A DNA stretch of 64,000 nucleotides from Candidatus Caldilinea saccharophila (GCA_016710365.1 JADJVW010000002.1:1-64000); one strand, 5' to 3'; shown: positions 10,939-22,431, numbered from the stretch's first letter. Notes: generated by a model from the letters alone, not told the origin. Made by a program: numbers and translations.

Positions 10939-11868
10939 TCAATCGCAGACAACCAGCGCCTGTTCTTGCTGGCCGTCTGACTCCAAAAGAGGCAGAAAGA
11001 GTTGGTAGTCGGCGCTGGCCGGCGCCGCAACCGCAGTGGCTGTCGTCAAATTGATTTTGTCGCAACTGCTGTGGGTGTCTGAGCCGCTGCGCAATTCGGC
11101 CGAGATCATATGTTCGCCCACGCCGTCGTTGATCGTCCAGGTGAAACTGCTCGAAAAGGGCTGCCATTCTCCCCAGGCGCCGCTGTCGTTGCGCAGACGC
11201 ATTTCATTCCATGCGCCGTGCACATAGATAGCCACGTTGCGATCGGCGGTATCCGGCGAATCGTTGTTGATGATCATCGGGTACTCTCCCGCGCGGGCGC
11301 CAAGATTCTGCACCCAATAGACGCCATAATCGCCCGATCCCTTGTAATAACCGACGCCAATTTCTGTGAAGTTGGGGTCGAGGATGTTGCGCCGGTGGCC
11401 GTCGCTTTTCATCCAGCCGGCCATCACTTCTTCGGGCGTGCCGTAGCCGGCGGCGATGTTTTCGCCTGCCGCGGTCCAGTTGTACCAGGCGCGCATACGG
11501 TCGAACGCGCCGCACACTTTTTTGAAGATTCCCCCGCTGCGGTCGTAGGTGTCATGATTAAAGTAGTTGTCCGTGCCCAGATCCGTGGCGTGATAGCGCG
11601 CTGACTTGCCGAGCGCGACAATGCGCTTGACCGGCGGCAGGTTGCCGTTGGCCGCGCGTTGCTCATTGACCAACTCGACGACACGCGCTTCGTAAGCGTC
11701 GTCGATGATCGGCGCGTCAGCCCCACCGCAGCCCGTGTAGGCGATCTCATTGAGCCGCGCAGCCAGCGCCGGCGCCGTCCCCAAAAAGAGAATCATGATG
11801 GCGAGACCTGCGATAATGCCAACCCGCGCCGAGCGCAGTGTAATGGTCGATGTGTGCAGTGGTTTCAT
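10939..11868 (-). CDS. Secreted CAP-domain (SCP/PR1-like) protein
   Basis: A 309-residue exported protein. It has a signal peptide with a long hydrophobic core (about residues 16-36) and an ALAA-type cleavage site. The CAP domain follows: VVELVNEQRAANGNLPPV, SARYHATDLGTDNYFNHD (His and Asp of the cavity), GENIAAGYGTPEEVMAGW, and SDGHRRNILDPNFTEIGVG. The C-terminal 100 residues look like a beta-rich domain with two Cys that could pair (SSCDK and VVCD). CAP proteins bind lipids or act as extracellular effectors; the role here is unknown. It is transcribed alone. Confidence 0.9.
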   Translation of the reverse strand: MKPLHTSTITLRSARVGIIAGLAIMILFLGTAPALAARLNEIAYTGCGGADAPIIDDAYEARVVELVNEQRAANGNLPPVKRIVALGKSARYHATDLGTDNYFNHDTYDRSGGIFKKVCGAFDRMRAWYNWTAAGENIAAGYGTPEEVMAGWMKSDGHRRNILDPNFTEIGVGYYKGSGDYGVYWVQNLGARAGEYPMIINNDSPDTADRNVAIYVHGAWNEMRLRNDSGAWGEWQPFSSSFTWTINDGVGEHMISAELRSGSDTHSSCDKINLTTATAVAAPASADYQLFLPLLESDGQQEQALVVCD

Positions 11869-12252
11869 CGGTGTTTTTCGCCTTTTAGACTCTACTTAAA
11901 AAATAATGACTGTTTGCCAAAAGCTCTGCCTTACGCATTGCATCTATTGTAGAGACAAGTTGGCGCCACGTCATGACACATTTGCTTCGGATACTGTGCG
12001 CTCAACAAACGATTACTCACCTTAAGGTTGTGACGTTTGTGGCAGTGCGCCGATCCATCCGCAAGGATCGTGGTGAAATTACCGCGCAAAAGGTAAGATC
12101 GCACCTCTGTGCTGCATCTCGCTGTACACAGGCAATCACCAGACATCTTTGCAAGCAGCGAAGCCAAACTGTAGGAATGGTTATGGAGTTCGCCAACCAG
12201 GCGGTGCAGACTAAACGCTGTCGATCAACTATTTATGAGGAGATTTAGAGGA
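11869..12252. other. Divergent intergenic region, CAP protein / DUF1499 lipoprotein
   Basis: 384 bases without a supported gene; it must carry the promoters of both divergent genes. I see no clear sigma-70 hexamer pair, RNA gene or repeat family member here. Confidence 0.5.
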
Positions 12253-12729
12253 ATGTCACATATTTCCAAGACGTTGCTACTGTCTGCCGGTCTGCTCTCG
12301 CTGCTGGCATTGACCGCTTGCGCCGGCGCCGCGCCAGCCAACGTGCAACAGGATGCACTGTCGCAGACCCTGTCGCCCTGCCCGGACTCACCCAATTGCG
12401 TCTCCACCAAAGCCCCAGCTACAGATACGGAGCATTTTATCGAGCCGATCCCCTTCACGGGCAGCGCTGCCGACGCGCGCCAAAAGCTGCTCGCCGTAAT
12501 CGCAGCCATGCCGCGCAACGAGGTTGTGACGAATGAGGACACTTACATTCATGCCACCTTTGCATCGCTGATTTTTCGCTTTGTGGACGATGTGCAGTTT
12601 GTGATCGATGACGCCGCCAAGACCATTCACTTTCGGTCGGCGTCACGCATGGGGCGCAGTGATATGGGCGTCAATCGCAAGCGGATGGAAGAGATTCGGA
12701 CGAACTTTACGCAAGCAGCCGTTCCGTGA
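12253..12729 (+). CDS. DUF1499 lipoprotein
   Basis: A 158-residue lipoprotein with signal peptide and lipobox LTAC (cleavage before Cys), followed by the DUF1499 pattern: CPDSPNCVST near the start, a central amphipathic region, and the RFVDDVQFVID..TIHFRSASRMGRSDMGVNRKR signature. The function of the family is unknown. The ATG at 12253 is preferred over 12235 because GAGGAGA (12237-12243) is a well-placed Shine-Dalgarno. The last 23 bp overlap the 3' end of recD2 on the other strand. Confidence 0.85.
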   Translation: MSHISKTLLLSAGLLSLLALTACAGAAPANVQQDALSQTLSPCPDSPNCVSTKAPATDTEHFIEPIPFTGSAADARQKLLAVIAAMPRNEVVTNEDTYIHATFASLIFRFVDDVQFVIDDAAKTIHFRSASRMGRSDMGVNRKRMEEIRTNFTQAAVP

Positions 12730-15157
12730 GGCCGGTGAAGCGCGCTATCACCTCGTTGTTGCGCACGGCCAGGCTGATGGCGCGCGGCTGTCCCACGAGC
12801 ACGACAAGCCGTCTGGCGCGCGTCACAGCCGTGTAGAGCAGGTTGCGCTGTAGCATCATGTAGTGCGTGGTGAGGATCGGCAGCACGACCGCGGGAAACT
12901 CGCTGCCCTGACTTTTGTGTACGCTGACCGCGTAGGCGTGCACCAGCTCGTCCATTTCAAAAAACTCATAGCCTACGGGTCGCCCTTCAAACGCGACGGT
13001 GACGGTGTGCATGAGCGGGTCAAGCGCAATGATGCGTCCCATATCGCCGTTGTAGACGTCTTTGTCGTAATTGTTGCGAATTTGCATCACCTTGTCACCG
13101 ACGCGGTAGAGCCGGCTGCCGATGGTGCGTTCGGCGCGCGTGGGCGCAGCCGGGTTGAGCGCCTGCTGCAGCGCCAAGTTGAGCGCCGCCACGCCCACGA
13201 CCCCGCGGTGCATCGGCGCCAGCACCTGGATATCCTCCGGCGCAATGCCAAAACGCCGCGGAATGCGCTCCGCCACCAACTCGACGCAAAGCTCGGCCGC
13301 GCGCGCGGGTTCTTCCGTGCGAAAGAGAAAGAAATCGGTCGCCGCGTCGTTGTCGACGAGCGGCAACACGCCCGCGTTGATGCGATGCGCATTGGCGATG
13401 ATGAACGAACCGGCCGCCTGGCGGAAGATGGTTTGCAGGCGGATGACGGCGGCGCGGAAGCTGGGAGATTGGTGAGTAGAGATTGGAGATTGAGGGAGTG
13501 GGAGACTGGGAGATTGGGGGAGTGCATTTCCAATCTCTACTCTCCGTTCTCCGATCTCACTATCGCCTGATCCCCCCATCTCTGAATCTCCATTTCCTAG
13601 CGCCGCAATGATGTCCTTCAACACATTCCCTGCCCCCACGCTGGGCAGTTGATCCACATCGCCGACGAGCAGCAGATGCATTCCCGGCGGGACCGCCTTG
13701 AGCAGGTGATTGGTCAGCGGCAGGTCAAGCATCGAAGCTTCGTCGACGATCAGCAGATCGCCTTCAAGCGGGTTTTCCTCGTTGCGCTGAAAAGCCATCC
13801 CTTCGGCGGGCTTGAATTCAAGCAAACGATGAATCGTCTTGGCTTCCTCGCCGGTGGTTTCGGCCAGACGTTTGGCCGCGCGGCCGGTCGGGGCGGCCAG
13901 CAGCACGCGGCGCTGCTCGGCGCGGCACAGGTCGATGATCGTGCGCACCGTCGTAGTCTTGCCGGTGCCTGGCCCGCCGGTCAGCACGGTGACGCGATGG
14001 GTCAGCGCGGCCTGCACCGCTTCGTGTTGTTGCGCGGCCAGCGGGAAGCCATTCATCTGCTCGGCCGCGGCGATGGCGTGACGCCACTCCGGTTGCCGAT
14101 AGCGCGCAAAGGGTGCCAGCCGGCTCTGCGCCTCGTGCAGCAGACGCTGGAGCCGGCGCGCCACGCCCACTTCGCTGAAATAGAGCGGCGTCAGATAAAT
14201 AGCGTTCTCCTCGGCGAGCAGACGCTGGGCTTCATCGACGGTATGCACCGCGTACAACTGACCCTGCTCGGCCACCAGGCGCGGTTCGGCGACAAAGCTT
14301 GGCTGCGGCTCGATGGCCTCGGCGCCGGGCGACGGGGCCACCTTGACCTGCGCCTCGTTCCACATGCGCGCCAGCCCGATGCCGATCAAGGTGGGCGACA
14401 CCTTGAGTAGCTCGGCAGTCAGCTTGACCAGCTCTGACGTAGGCAGAAACACGTGACCGTCTTCGCTGGCCTCGTTGAGCGCGTAGCCAACGCCCGCAGC
14501 CACGCGTTCGGGCGCGTCCTCCGGCAGCCCCATTGCACGTGCGATCTTGTCCGCGGTGAGAAAGCCGATGCCAAAGATGTCGCGCGCCAGCCGATAGGGA
14601 TCGCGGCGCACCTGGTTGATCGCCTCGTCGCCGTAGTATTTGTAGATTTTGGTGGCGAGGCTCGTGCTGACGCCGTTGCTCTGCAAGAAGAGCATCACTT
14701 CCTTGATCGCCCGCTGCTCGATCCACGCTTTGCTGATCATATCCACCCGCTTGGGGCCGACGCCGGGCGTTTCGGCTAACCGCTCCGGCGCTTCTTCGAT
14801 CACAGTCAGCGTGTCGAGGCCAAACTGTTTGACGATGCGCTGCGCCGTCACCGGGCCGACGCCCTTGATCAACCCGCTGCCGAGGTATTTCTCCAGCCCG
14901 GCGATGGTGGCGGGCAACACCGGACGGAAGGTTTCGACCTGAAACTGCCGCCCATATTCGCCGTGGACGGTCCAGCGGCCGGTCAACTCCACCGACTCGC
15001 CGACATTCAGCCCCAGCATGTTGCCGACGATCGCCACCTCGCGCTCCGCGCCGAAAAGTGTGCGCTCCGCACGTTCTGGCGTCAGCTTGGCAACGGTGTA
15101 GCCGTTCTCCTCGTTATGATAGGTGATGCGTTCGACGACGCCGCGTAAAATGTCCAT
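12707..15157 (-). CDS. recD2: RecD2-type 5'-3' DNA helicase with an extra in-frame segment
   Basis: An 816-residue SF1B helicase. The order is an N-terminal OB-like region, helix-hairpin-helix repeats (LGSGLIKGVGPVTAQRI and ETPGVGPKRV), Walker A GGPGTGKTT (393-401), Walker B VDEASMLD (about 471-478), motif III GDVDQLPSVGAGN, RLQTIFRQA, and the C-terminal UvrD-like VSVHKSQGSEFP and YTAVTRARR motifs. RecD2 unwinds DNA in repair without RecBC. Residues about 521-566, between motif III and the next conserved block, are low-complexity (SPSLPLPQSP, SEIGERR). They are encoded by a GGAGATT-type palindromic repeat (13463-13597) that keeps the frame. The gene overlaps the DUF1499 gene tail to tail. Confidence 0.92.
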   Translation of the reverse strand: MDILRGVVERITYHNEENGYTVAKLTPERAERTLFGAEREVAIVGNMLGLNVGESVELTGRWTVHGEYGRQFQVETFRPVLPATIAGLEKYLGSGLIKGVGPVTAQRIVKQFGLDTLTVIEEAPERLAETPGVGPKRVDMISKAWIEQRAIKEVMLFLQSNGVSTSLATKIYKYYGDEAINQVRRDPYRLARDIFGIGFLTADKIARAMGLPEDAPERVAAGVGYALNEASEDGHVFLPTSELVKLTAELLKVSPTLIGIGLARMWNEAQVKVAPSPGAEAIEPQPSFVAEPRLVAEQGQLYAVHTVDEAQRLLAEENAIYLTPLYFSEVGVARRLQRLLHEAQSRLAPFARYRQPEWRHAIAAAEQMNGFPLAAQQHEAVQAALTHRVTVLTGGPGTGKTTTVRTIIDLCRAEQRRVLLAAPTGRAAKRLAETTGEEAKTIHRLLEFKPAEGMAFQRNEENPLEGDLLIVDEASMLDLPLTNHLLKAVPPGMHLLLVGDVDQLPSVGAGNVLKDIIAALGNGDSEMGGSGDSEIGERRVEIGNALPQSPSLPLPQSPISTHQSPSFRAAVIRLQTIFRQAAGSFIIANAHRINAGVLPLVDNDAATDFFLFRTEEPARAAELCVELVAERIPRRFGIAPEDIQVLAPMHRGVVGVAALNLALQQALNPAAPTRAERTIGSRLYRVGDKVMQIRNNYDKDVYNGDMGRIIALDPLMHTVTVAFEGRPVGYEFFEMDELVHAYAVSVHKSQGSEFPAVVLPILTTHYMMLQRNLLYTAVTRARRLVVLVGQPRAISLAVRNNEVIARFTGLTERLLA
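13463..13597. repeat. Family A repeat (GGAGATT palindrome) inserted in frame in recD2
   Basis: The plus strand shows GGGAGATT and GAGATTGGAGATT words on the left and their complements (CCAATCTCTACTCTCC, ATCTCCATTT) on the right. The best stem is GTGAGTAGAGATTGG (left) against CCAATCTCTACTCTCC (right). The segment is entirely inside recD2, has no stop on the coding strand, and adds about 45 residues at a loop between helicase motifs. Confidence 0.8.
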
Positions 15158-15491
15158 AGGCAGGTAGAGATGAAAGCTTGGTTAATCATTCCCCGGTAAA
15201 GCATTCCCCCGTAAAGCATCAGGATTCATTCACAAGTGTAGCATAAAACTGATGCTGGTTTTGAAAGAGGCGACAGTGCACGAACATCTTGCCAGGTTTT
15301 GCGGCTCAACCGGAATTCATGTGGTCGGGTCTTACGCGCCGGGGACGGGCTTGCGGCGCTTCGGTCAAGCAGAGAACGCTCAGCCCGTCCCCGGCGCGTA
15401 ACCACACGAGATCTGGTTGAGTCGGAATTCTATTGTCCAGTCTGTTGGACATTTTCCATAAAACCCTGTGCCGAACAACGTCAGCTCACCG
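15158..15491. other. Intergenic region between recD2 and the DoxX gene
   Basis: No gene is supported. It holds the recD2 leader and a large inverted repeat (family D) at 15303-15430. Confidence 0.5.
15303..15430. repeat. Family D inverted repeat with perfect 19-bp core
   Basis: The core TACGCGCCGGGGACGGGCT (15333-15351) and its exact complement (15382-15400) are framed by outer imperfect arms (GGCTCAACCGGAATTC on the left, GGTTGAGTCGGAATTC on the right, the latter in the same orientation). A related, more degraded element lies at 30362-30450. Confidence 0.75.
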
Positions 15492-16007
15492 CTATGAAAC
15501 GATGCGCCCGCCACGCACCGTGCTACCCAGCACAATCGCCGCCGTAATCAACGCTAGATTCTTGACGATATACTGCCCTTCGATGGTGAGACCAATCGGA
15601 AAGACTGTAAAGACGGCTTCCGGCGTAATAAAGATGGGCAGCGCTGTGCCTGGCATCTGTAAAAAGAGCAACAACAGCGTCGTCCGCATAAACCAACCAG
15701 TGATCAGACCAAGCCCGATCGTTATCTCCCAGATCGCCAACACAGGTTGGAACAAGTTTGGATCGATGAAGAAAATTGTAGCACGCACCAGATCTTCAGC
15801 CGGACTCAGCCCAGGAATGAGCTTGAGCGCGCCAAACCAGAAGAAGATGATGCCGAGCGCCACGCGCATCATCACCAGCCCGTAGCGGGCCATCCACTGC
15901 GTGATTCGCTGGTCAAGTTGATCGAACCGCTCGGCAAAGGGCAGATGTTTCAACAACCGATCCTCAGGCGTCAATTTGCGCTCTGGTTGCGTCGAGTTTT
16001 CTACCAT
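15492..16007 (-). CDS. DoxX-family membrane protein
   Basis: A 171-residue protein with a cytoplasmic N-terminal 45 residues, then about four membrane segments: GLVMMRVALGIIFFWFGALKL, FQPVLAIWEITIGLGLITGW, TTLLLLFLQMPGTALPIFI and KNLALITAAIVLGS. The FFWFGALKL motif after the first helix is typical of DoxX/DoxD-like subunits associated with redox or stress functions; the exact activity is unknown. It stands alone on the minus strand, with a weak purine-rich ribosome site (GAGAG). Confidence 0.75.
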   Translation of the reverse strand: MVENSTQPERKLTPEDRLLKHLPFAERFDQLDQRITQWMARYGLVMMRVALGIIFFWFGALKLIPGLSPAEDLVRATIFFIDPNLFQPVLAIWEITIGLGLITGWFMRTTLLLLFLQMPGTALPIFITPEAVFTVFPIGLTIEGQYIVKNLALITAAIVLGSTVRGGRIVS

Positions 16008-16170
16008 GTTTCTCTCGTTGATACTTTTATCAGCTTCTCAGGCGCCACTTGAAGTGGCGCATCAATTTCGTCTATCCTTTCAATAGTAAGCAGTATACTG
16101 GAAGATAAAAAAGTGAACTGTGAAATTCTTCACACATTTCCTAGATTTGACCTACTGCACTTTCATTTTT

Positions 16171-16199
16171 TTGACTTTTTTGGAGCAACTGCGTATACT
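16171..16199 (+). promoter_or_regulatory. Sigma-70-type promoter of tRNA-Leu
   Basis: TTGACT (16171-16176), a 17-bp spacer, and TATACT (16194-16199). The -10 ends 12 bp before the tRNA 5' end. Confidence 0.8.
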
Positions 16200-16211
16200 C
16201 CAATCATGTTC

Positions 16212-16296
<85 letters not shown>

Positions 16297-16297
<1 letters not shown>

Positions 16298-16340
16298 AAA
16301 CAAAGCGCCGATCTCGCATGCGAGATCGGCGCTTTGTTTT
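16297..16340. terminator. Perfect 44-bp palindromic terminator
   Basis: A perfect inverted repeat centred between 16318 and 16319: GC-rich core AGCGCCGATCTCGCA with A-rich left and T-rich right flanks (AAAACAA ... TTGTTTT). It begins within the CCA end of tRNA-Leu and can serve as terminator for that tRNA and, on the other strand, for enolase. Confidence 0.85.
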
Positions 16341-16422
16341 GGAAAGATTGGGAGAGTGGAGACCGGGAAATCTTCAGTCGCTCACTCTCCCACTCCCCAA
16401 TCTCTTACTCTCTCAATCTCAT
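16341..16422. repeat. Family A repeat between tRNA-Leu terminator and eno
   Basis: GATTGGGAGAGTGGAGACCG on the left pairs imperfectly with CTCTCCCACTCCCCAATCTC on the right, followed by further AATCTC words. It ends exactly at the enolase stop codon. Confidence 0.65.
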
Positions 16423-17715
<1,293 letters not shown>

Positions 17716-17826
17716 GGGAGTCTACTCCTTTTGTTAATTCTAACGTTTTGAATGCATTCGAATGCAATATTCTCACACCAACCTGTAGTGTATTACGGAA
17801 CGGGCATTTTTGCGAATAGGACAGGC

Positions 17827-17860
17827 GAAATAAAAATGGGGCGACTTTGACATCGCCCCA
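17827..17860 (-). terminator. Rho-independent terminator of the fabF-fabH transcript
   Basis: On the minus strand the stem TGGGGCGA/TCGCCCCA with an 8-nt loop is followed by TTTTTATTT. It lies 23 bp after the fabH stop. Confidence 0.8.
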
Positions 17861-17883
17861 CTGGAAGGGTAGAAAAATAGAGT

Positions 17884-19209
17884 CTACTCCTTTATACGCT
17901 CGCCCCCGGTCTCCTTGATCGGCGTTTCGGGCGTCTCTTTTGGATTCTCGTCGCGCCCGGGCGTCTCCGGGTCCGGCAGCACATCATAAACCCAGCGCAC
18001 CGCGCGTTTCCACATGCTGCGCGCGGCCGCGGCGCTGTACGTCGCCTGGCGCCGCGTGCTCTTCCACCAGCCGGCCGCCTGCCTTTCCACCGGCGTCCGC
18101 CAGTCGAGCGCACAGGCCGCCCACGTCAGTCCTGCGCCGAAACCGACGAAGACCACCTTGTAGCCGGGCTTGAGCTTGCCGGCTTCGATCGCCTCGCACA
18201 GCGCGATCGGGATGCTGGCGGTGCTGGTGTTGCCGTACTTCTGCAGATTGACGAAGACCTTTTCGGCGGGGATCTTCAACTGATTCAGCACGCTGTTTTG
18301 AATGATGCGAATGTTGGCCTGATGCGGCACCACTAAATCAATGTCGTCGGTCGTGTAGCCGGCGCGTTCGAGTACTTTGCGCGTGGAGGCTGCCATGACC
18401 CGCGTGGCAAAGCGGAAGACAGCTTTGCCATCCATTTTGACATAGTGCATGCCGCTGCTGACGGTTTCCAGGCTGGTGGACATAGCGCTGCCGCCCGCCG
18501 GCACGATCAGGGTGTTGCCGCCCGACCCATCACTGCCAAGATCTACCGACAAGATGCCGCCGGGCACTTCGCTGGCGGCCACCAAGACGGCCCCGGCGCC
18601 GTCGCCAAACAGAATGCAGGTGTCGCGATCGGTCCAGTCGACAATGCGAGAGAGCGTTTCCGTGCCGATCACCAGCACATACTCGGCGTCGCCCGCCAGA
18701 ATTTGGCCGCGCGCCATGGCCAGTCCATAGACAAAGCCAGAGCAAGCCGCACTAAGGTCGAACGCGCCCGCATTGTCGGCGCCCAGGGCGTCTTGAATCA
18801 AGCAAGCTGTGGCCGGAAACAAATATTCAGGCGTGGTAGTCGCACAGATGATCAGATCGATCTTGTTGGCCGGCACGTCCGCCACTTCAAGCGCCTTGCG
18901 CGCGGCCACAATCGCCAGCGTCGCGGAAGTCTCTTTGGGGTCGGCGGCGACATGCCGTTCTGCGATCCCGGTGCGGCTGCGAATCCACTCGTCGTTGGTA
19001 TCGACGATCTGCTCCAGATCCTGGTTGGTGATCACCTTTTCTGGCACATGATAGCCCCAGCCGACAATGTGGGCGTAGCGCCCGCGCGGTGGCGGGATCG
19101 CGTCTGTCTGGCGCTCTTTCAGTGTGGCTGACTCAGCGCCGTTGGAATGGGGCGTTGCGCCATTGGTAGTGGGTTCACTCGCCGTGGGGGTCTGTTTGAT
19201 CTCTGGCAT
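17884..19209 (-). CDS. fabH: Beta-ketoacyl-ACP synthase III (FabH) with N- and C-terminal extensions
   Basis: A 441-residue thiolase-fold enzyme that condenses acyl-CoA with malonyl-ACP to start fatty-acid synthesis. The catalytic triad is visible: Cys156 in LSAACSGF, His in VVPHQANIRI and Asn in YGNTSTASIP. Normal FabH is about 320-330 residues. Here a 43-residue polar N-terminal tail precedes HIVGWGYHVPEKV, and a 70-odd-residue tail follows the usual end at ALDW, with a basic Trp-rich helix and then a Pro/Glu/Lys-rich end. AAGGAG precedes the ATG. It lies 24 bp after fabF in one operon; no acpP, fabD or fabG is nearby. Confidence 0.93.
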   Translation of the reverse strand: MPEIKQTPTASEPTTNGATPHSNGAESATLKERQTDAIPPPRGRYAHIVGWGYHVPEKVITNQDLEQIVDTNDEWIRSRTGIAERHVAADPKETSATLAIVAARKALEVADVPANKIDLIICATTTPEYLFPATACLIQDALGADNAGAFDLSAACSGFVYGLAMARGQILAGDAEYVLVIGTETLSRIVDWTDRDTCILFGDGAGAVLVAASEVPGGILSVDLGSDGSGGNTLIVPAGGSAMSTSLETVSSGMHYVKMDGKAVFRFATRVMAASTRKVLERAGYTTDDIDLVVPHQANIRIIQNSVLNQLKIPAEKVFVNLQKYGNTSTASIPIALCEAIEAGKLKPGYKVVFVGFGAGLTWAACALDWRTPVERQAAGWWKSTRRQATYSAAAARSMWKRAVRWVYDVLPDPETPGRDENPKETPETPIKETGGERIKE

Positions 19210-19233
19210 CTTTTCTCCTTGAGGACGGCTGGC

Positions 19234-20532
<1,299 letters not shown>

Positions 20533-20631
20533 ATAATCGCTCTGTTTCGTAATCTTAGAAATCCAGAACGTAATAACACATGCTGGCAGGGAAAGTTGCG
20601 ACGGCGTTTTAGTTCTGTTTCTACAAAATAC

Positions 20632-20663
20632 AACCAGCCCGCAGCAATTGCTGCGGGCTGGTT
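20632..20663 (-). terminator. Perfect 32-bp palindromic terminator
   Basis: The 16-bp arms AACCAGCCCGCAGCAA and complement meet without a spacer. On the minus strand a T-rich run (TTGTATTTTG) follows, so it most likely ends the transcript of the membrane-protein gene at 20701-21480. Confidence 0.75.
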
Positions 20664-20700
20664 ACTTGGGAATTTGTTAGTTGATGCGGGGCTGATGGAG

Positions 20701-21480
20701 TCAGCGCAGCGGCGCTACTGGTTCACGCTGCACTGGCGTCGGCGCTGGCGACGCCTCAACAGGCGCATTGCCTTTTGGCTCAGCCTCAGACGCCACTTGG
20801 CCGGCCGCGCGCGGCAACGCCGGCGTCGGAAGAACAGGCGCCGATCTCCGCAGAATCAGATACGCGCCTGCGCCGATCAGCGCCAACGGCCACAACCACG
20901 CCAATGCACCCACAAAAGGCGTCACGATGACGAGACCCAACACCAGCAAAATCGCGGCGGGAATGTATGCCCAGCGCAAATTCTGACCCAGGTAGGTTGA
21001 CAGCAGTCCCAGCACGCCAAAGGTCAAACCCAGGCCGATGAAGAGCACGCTGCCTGAATTGATGAACTGGAATGGCAGCGCGTCAATGCCCGCCACCGCG
21101 GCCACCGAGAACAACGCGCCGCCTGGAATGATCGACCACCACTGCCGCGGGTTCGTGAAAAAGATCGCCAGAAACCCGGCGCCGATGGAACCCAGGAAAA
21201 TGGCGCCCGTCATGCCGTCGAGAAATGGCGGCGCAAAACGCGAGTAAAAGATCGTTGCGGCCAGCCCCAGCAAGGTGAAGCCGGGGATCGCCGCCCACCA
21301 GCGTTCATGCCGCGCCGTGAGAAATACATACAGGAACACCGCGCCTGCCGCACCAAAGGCAAGCGACCAGAATAGATCACTCAGCGCGCCGAGGATGCCA
21401 GTCACCTGCAGCAGAAAGAAACCACCCAATGCAATCAACAACGCGCCCCACAACAGTTGTTTGTTTTCGCTTGCAACCAT
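20701..21480 (-). CDS. Polytopic membrane protein of unknown function
   Basis: 259 residues. Seven or eight hydrophobic segments cover residues about 8-215 in closely spaced pairs (LLWGALLIALGGFFLLQV; LFWSLAFGAAGAVFLYVFL; IPGFTLLGLAATIFY; MTGAIFLGSIGAGFLAIFF; IIPGGALFSVAAVAG; VLFIGLGLTFGVLGLLSTYL; IPAAILLVLGLVIVTPFVG; LAWLWPLALIGAGAYLIL). A Pro/Ala-rich soluble tail of about 45 residues follows. I recognise no family. A good AAGGAG ribosome site precedes the ATG, and a palindromic terminator follows. Confidence 0.75.
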   Translation of the reverse strand: MVASENKQLLWGALLIALGGFFLLQVTGILGALSDLFWSLAFGAAGAVFLYVFLTARHERWWAAIPGFTLLGLAATIFYSRFAPPFLDGMTGAIFLGSIGAGFLAIFFTNPRQWWSIIPGGALFSVAAVAGIDALPFQFINSGSVLFIGLGLTFGVLGLLSTYLGQNLRWAYIPAAILLVLGLVIVTPFVGALAWLWPLALIGAGAYLILRRSAPVLPTPALPRAAGQVASEAEPKGNAPVEASPAPTPVQREPVAPLR

Positions 21481-21596
21481 GGTTTCAACTCCTTCTTTTA
21501 ACCCGTTACGCTGTCTCGCCGATCAGCGTTGCCCGATGTCCATCAATACGGAAAGTCTAGTTGAAAGTTGCGCAACGTAGCAATCGTTGTGGATCG

Positions 21597-22388
21597 CTAT
21601 GCTTCTGGTTTTACCGCGATCAATACAAGGTGTTCGCTGTCGCCGGCGTACGGCGCGCCCTCGAAATCGCCCCACACCTCTTCGACCAGCAGGCCCGCCA
21701 GTTGCAGCATCAACTCGGCTTCGCTGCGCCATAGGAAACGCAGGGTAAAGGGACAAGCGGTGCGCTGGGCGCCCCCATCGACGAAAATCTCTTCGTAGAT
21801 GAACAGAGTCTCCTGGCGCTGTTCGGCCAGATCCAGGGTGCGCACGCTCCATTTCAGCACCTCGGCGCCGGTCTGCACGTCTTGCCAGCGATCCGCCAAC
21901 TCCATCAAGCCATCGACGGCAAAGAGGCGGGGCAGATCAGGGTTGAAGAGATCGACGAGGAGCCGGCCGCCGGGGCGCAGATGGCGCGCGGCGTTGCGCA
22001 GGACGACGAGCTGCTCCGCGGCGGTGGCGAAGTGCATAAGCGTATTGCTGGTGCAGAAGGCGAAGGCAAACTCCTTCTGTGGCAGATCAAACGTGCGCAG
22101 GTCAGCCTCGACCAGCTGAACGCCAGACGCCAGCCCCTGCTGATTGAGCTTGGCCGCAGCGCGCGCCAGCAGCGCCGGGCTGATGTCTACACCGGTCACC
22201 CGATGGCCGGCAGCCGCCAGCGGCAGCAGGACGCGTCCGGTGCCACACCCGAGTTCCAGCACCGGCTCGCCGCATTCTTCGGCAAGCATCGCAATCGCCT
22301 CGATATCGTCGTCATAGTTGCGATAGTCATCATCATAAAAACGCGCAAAGCGGTCGAACGCAGCGACCGCCTGGATAGATTCGTGCAT
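21597..22388 (-). CDS. Class I SAM-dependent methyltransferase
   Basis: 263 residues with SAM motif I VLELGCGTGRVLLPLA (about 43-58), motif II VTGVDISPALLARA, post-motif QLVEADLRTFDLP, and EFAFAFCTSNTLMHFATAAEQLVVLRNAARHLRPGGRLLVDLFNPD. This is the small-molecule or protein methyltransferase type (Methyltransf_25-like); the substrate is unknown. The frame stays open to 22520, but the ATG at 22388 has an excellent AGGAGGAG 8 nt upstream. Divergent from a putative small RNA and greA. Confidence 0.88.
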   Translation of the reverse strand: MHESIQAVAAFDRFARFYDDDYRNYDDDIEAIAMLAEECGEPVLELGCGTGRVLLPLAAAGHRVTGVDISPALLARAAAKLNQQGLASGVQLVEADLRTFDLPQKEFAFAFCTSNTLMHFATAAEQLVVLRNAARHLRPGGRLLVDLFNPDLPRLFAVDGLMELADRWQDVQTGAEVLKWSVRTLDLAEQRQETLFIYEEIFVDGGAQRTACPFTLRFLWRSEAELMLQLAGLLVEEVWGDFEGAPYAGDSEHLVLIAVKPEA

Positions 22389-22431
22389 AGACGCTCTCCT
22401 CCTGATTTCACGACGCAGTCGAAAATATGAT

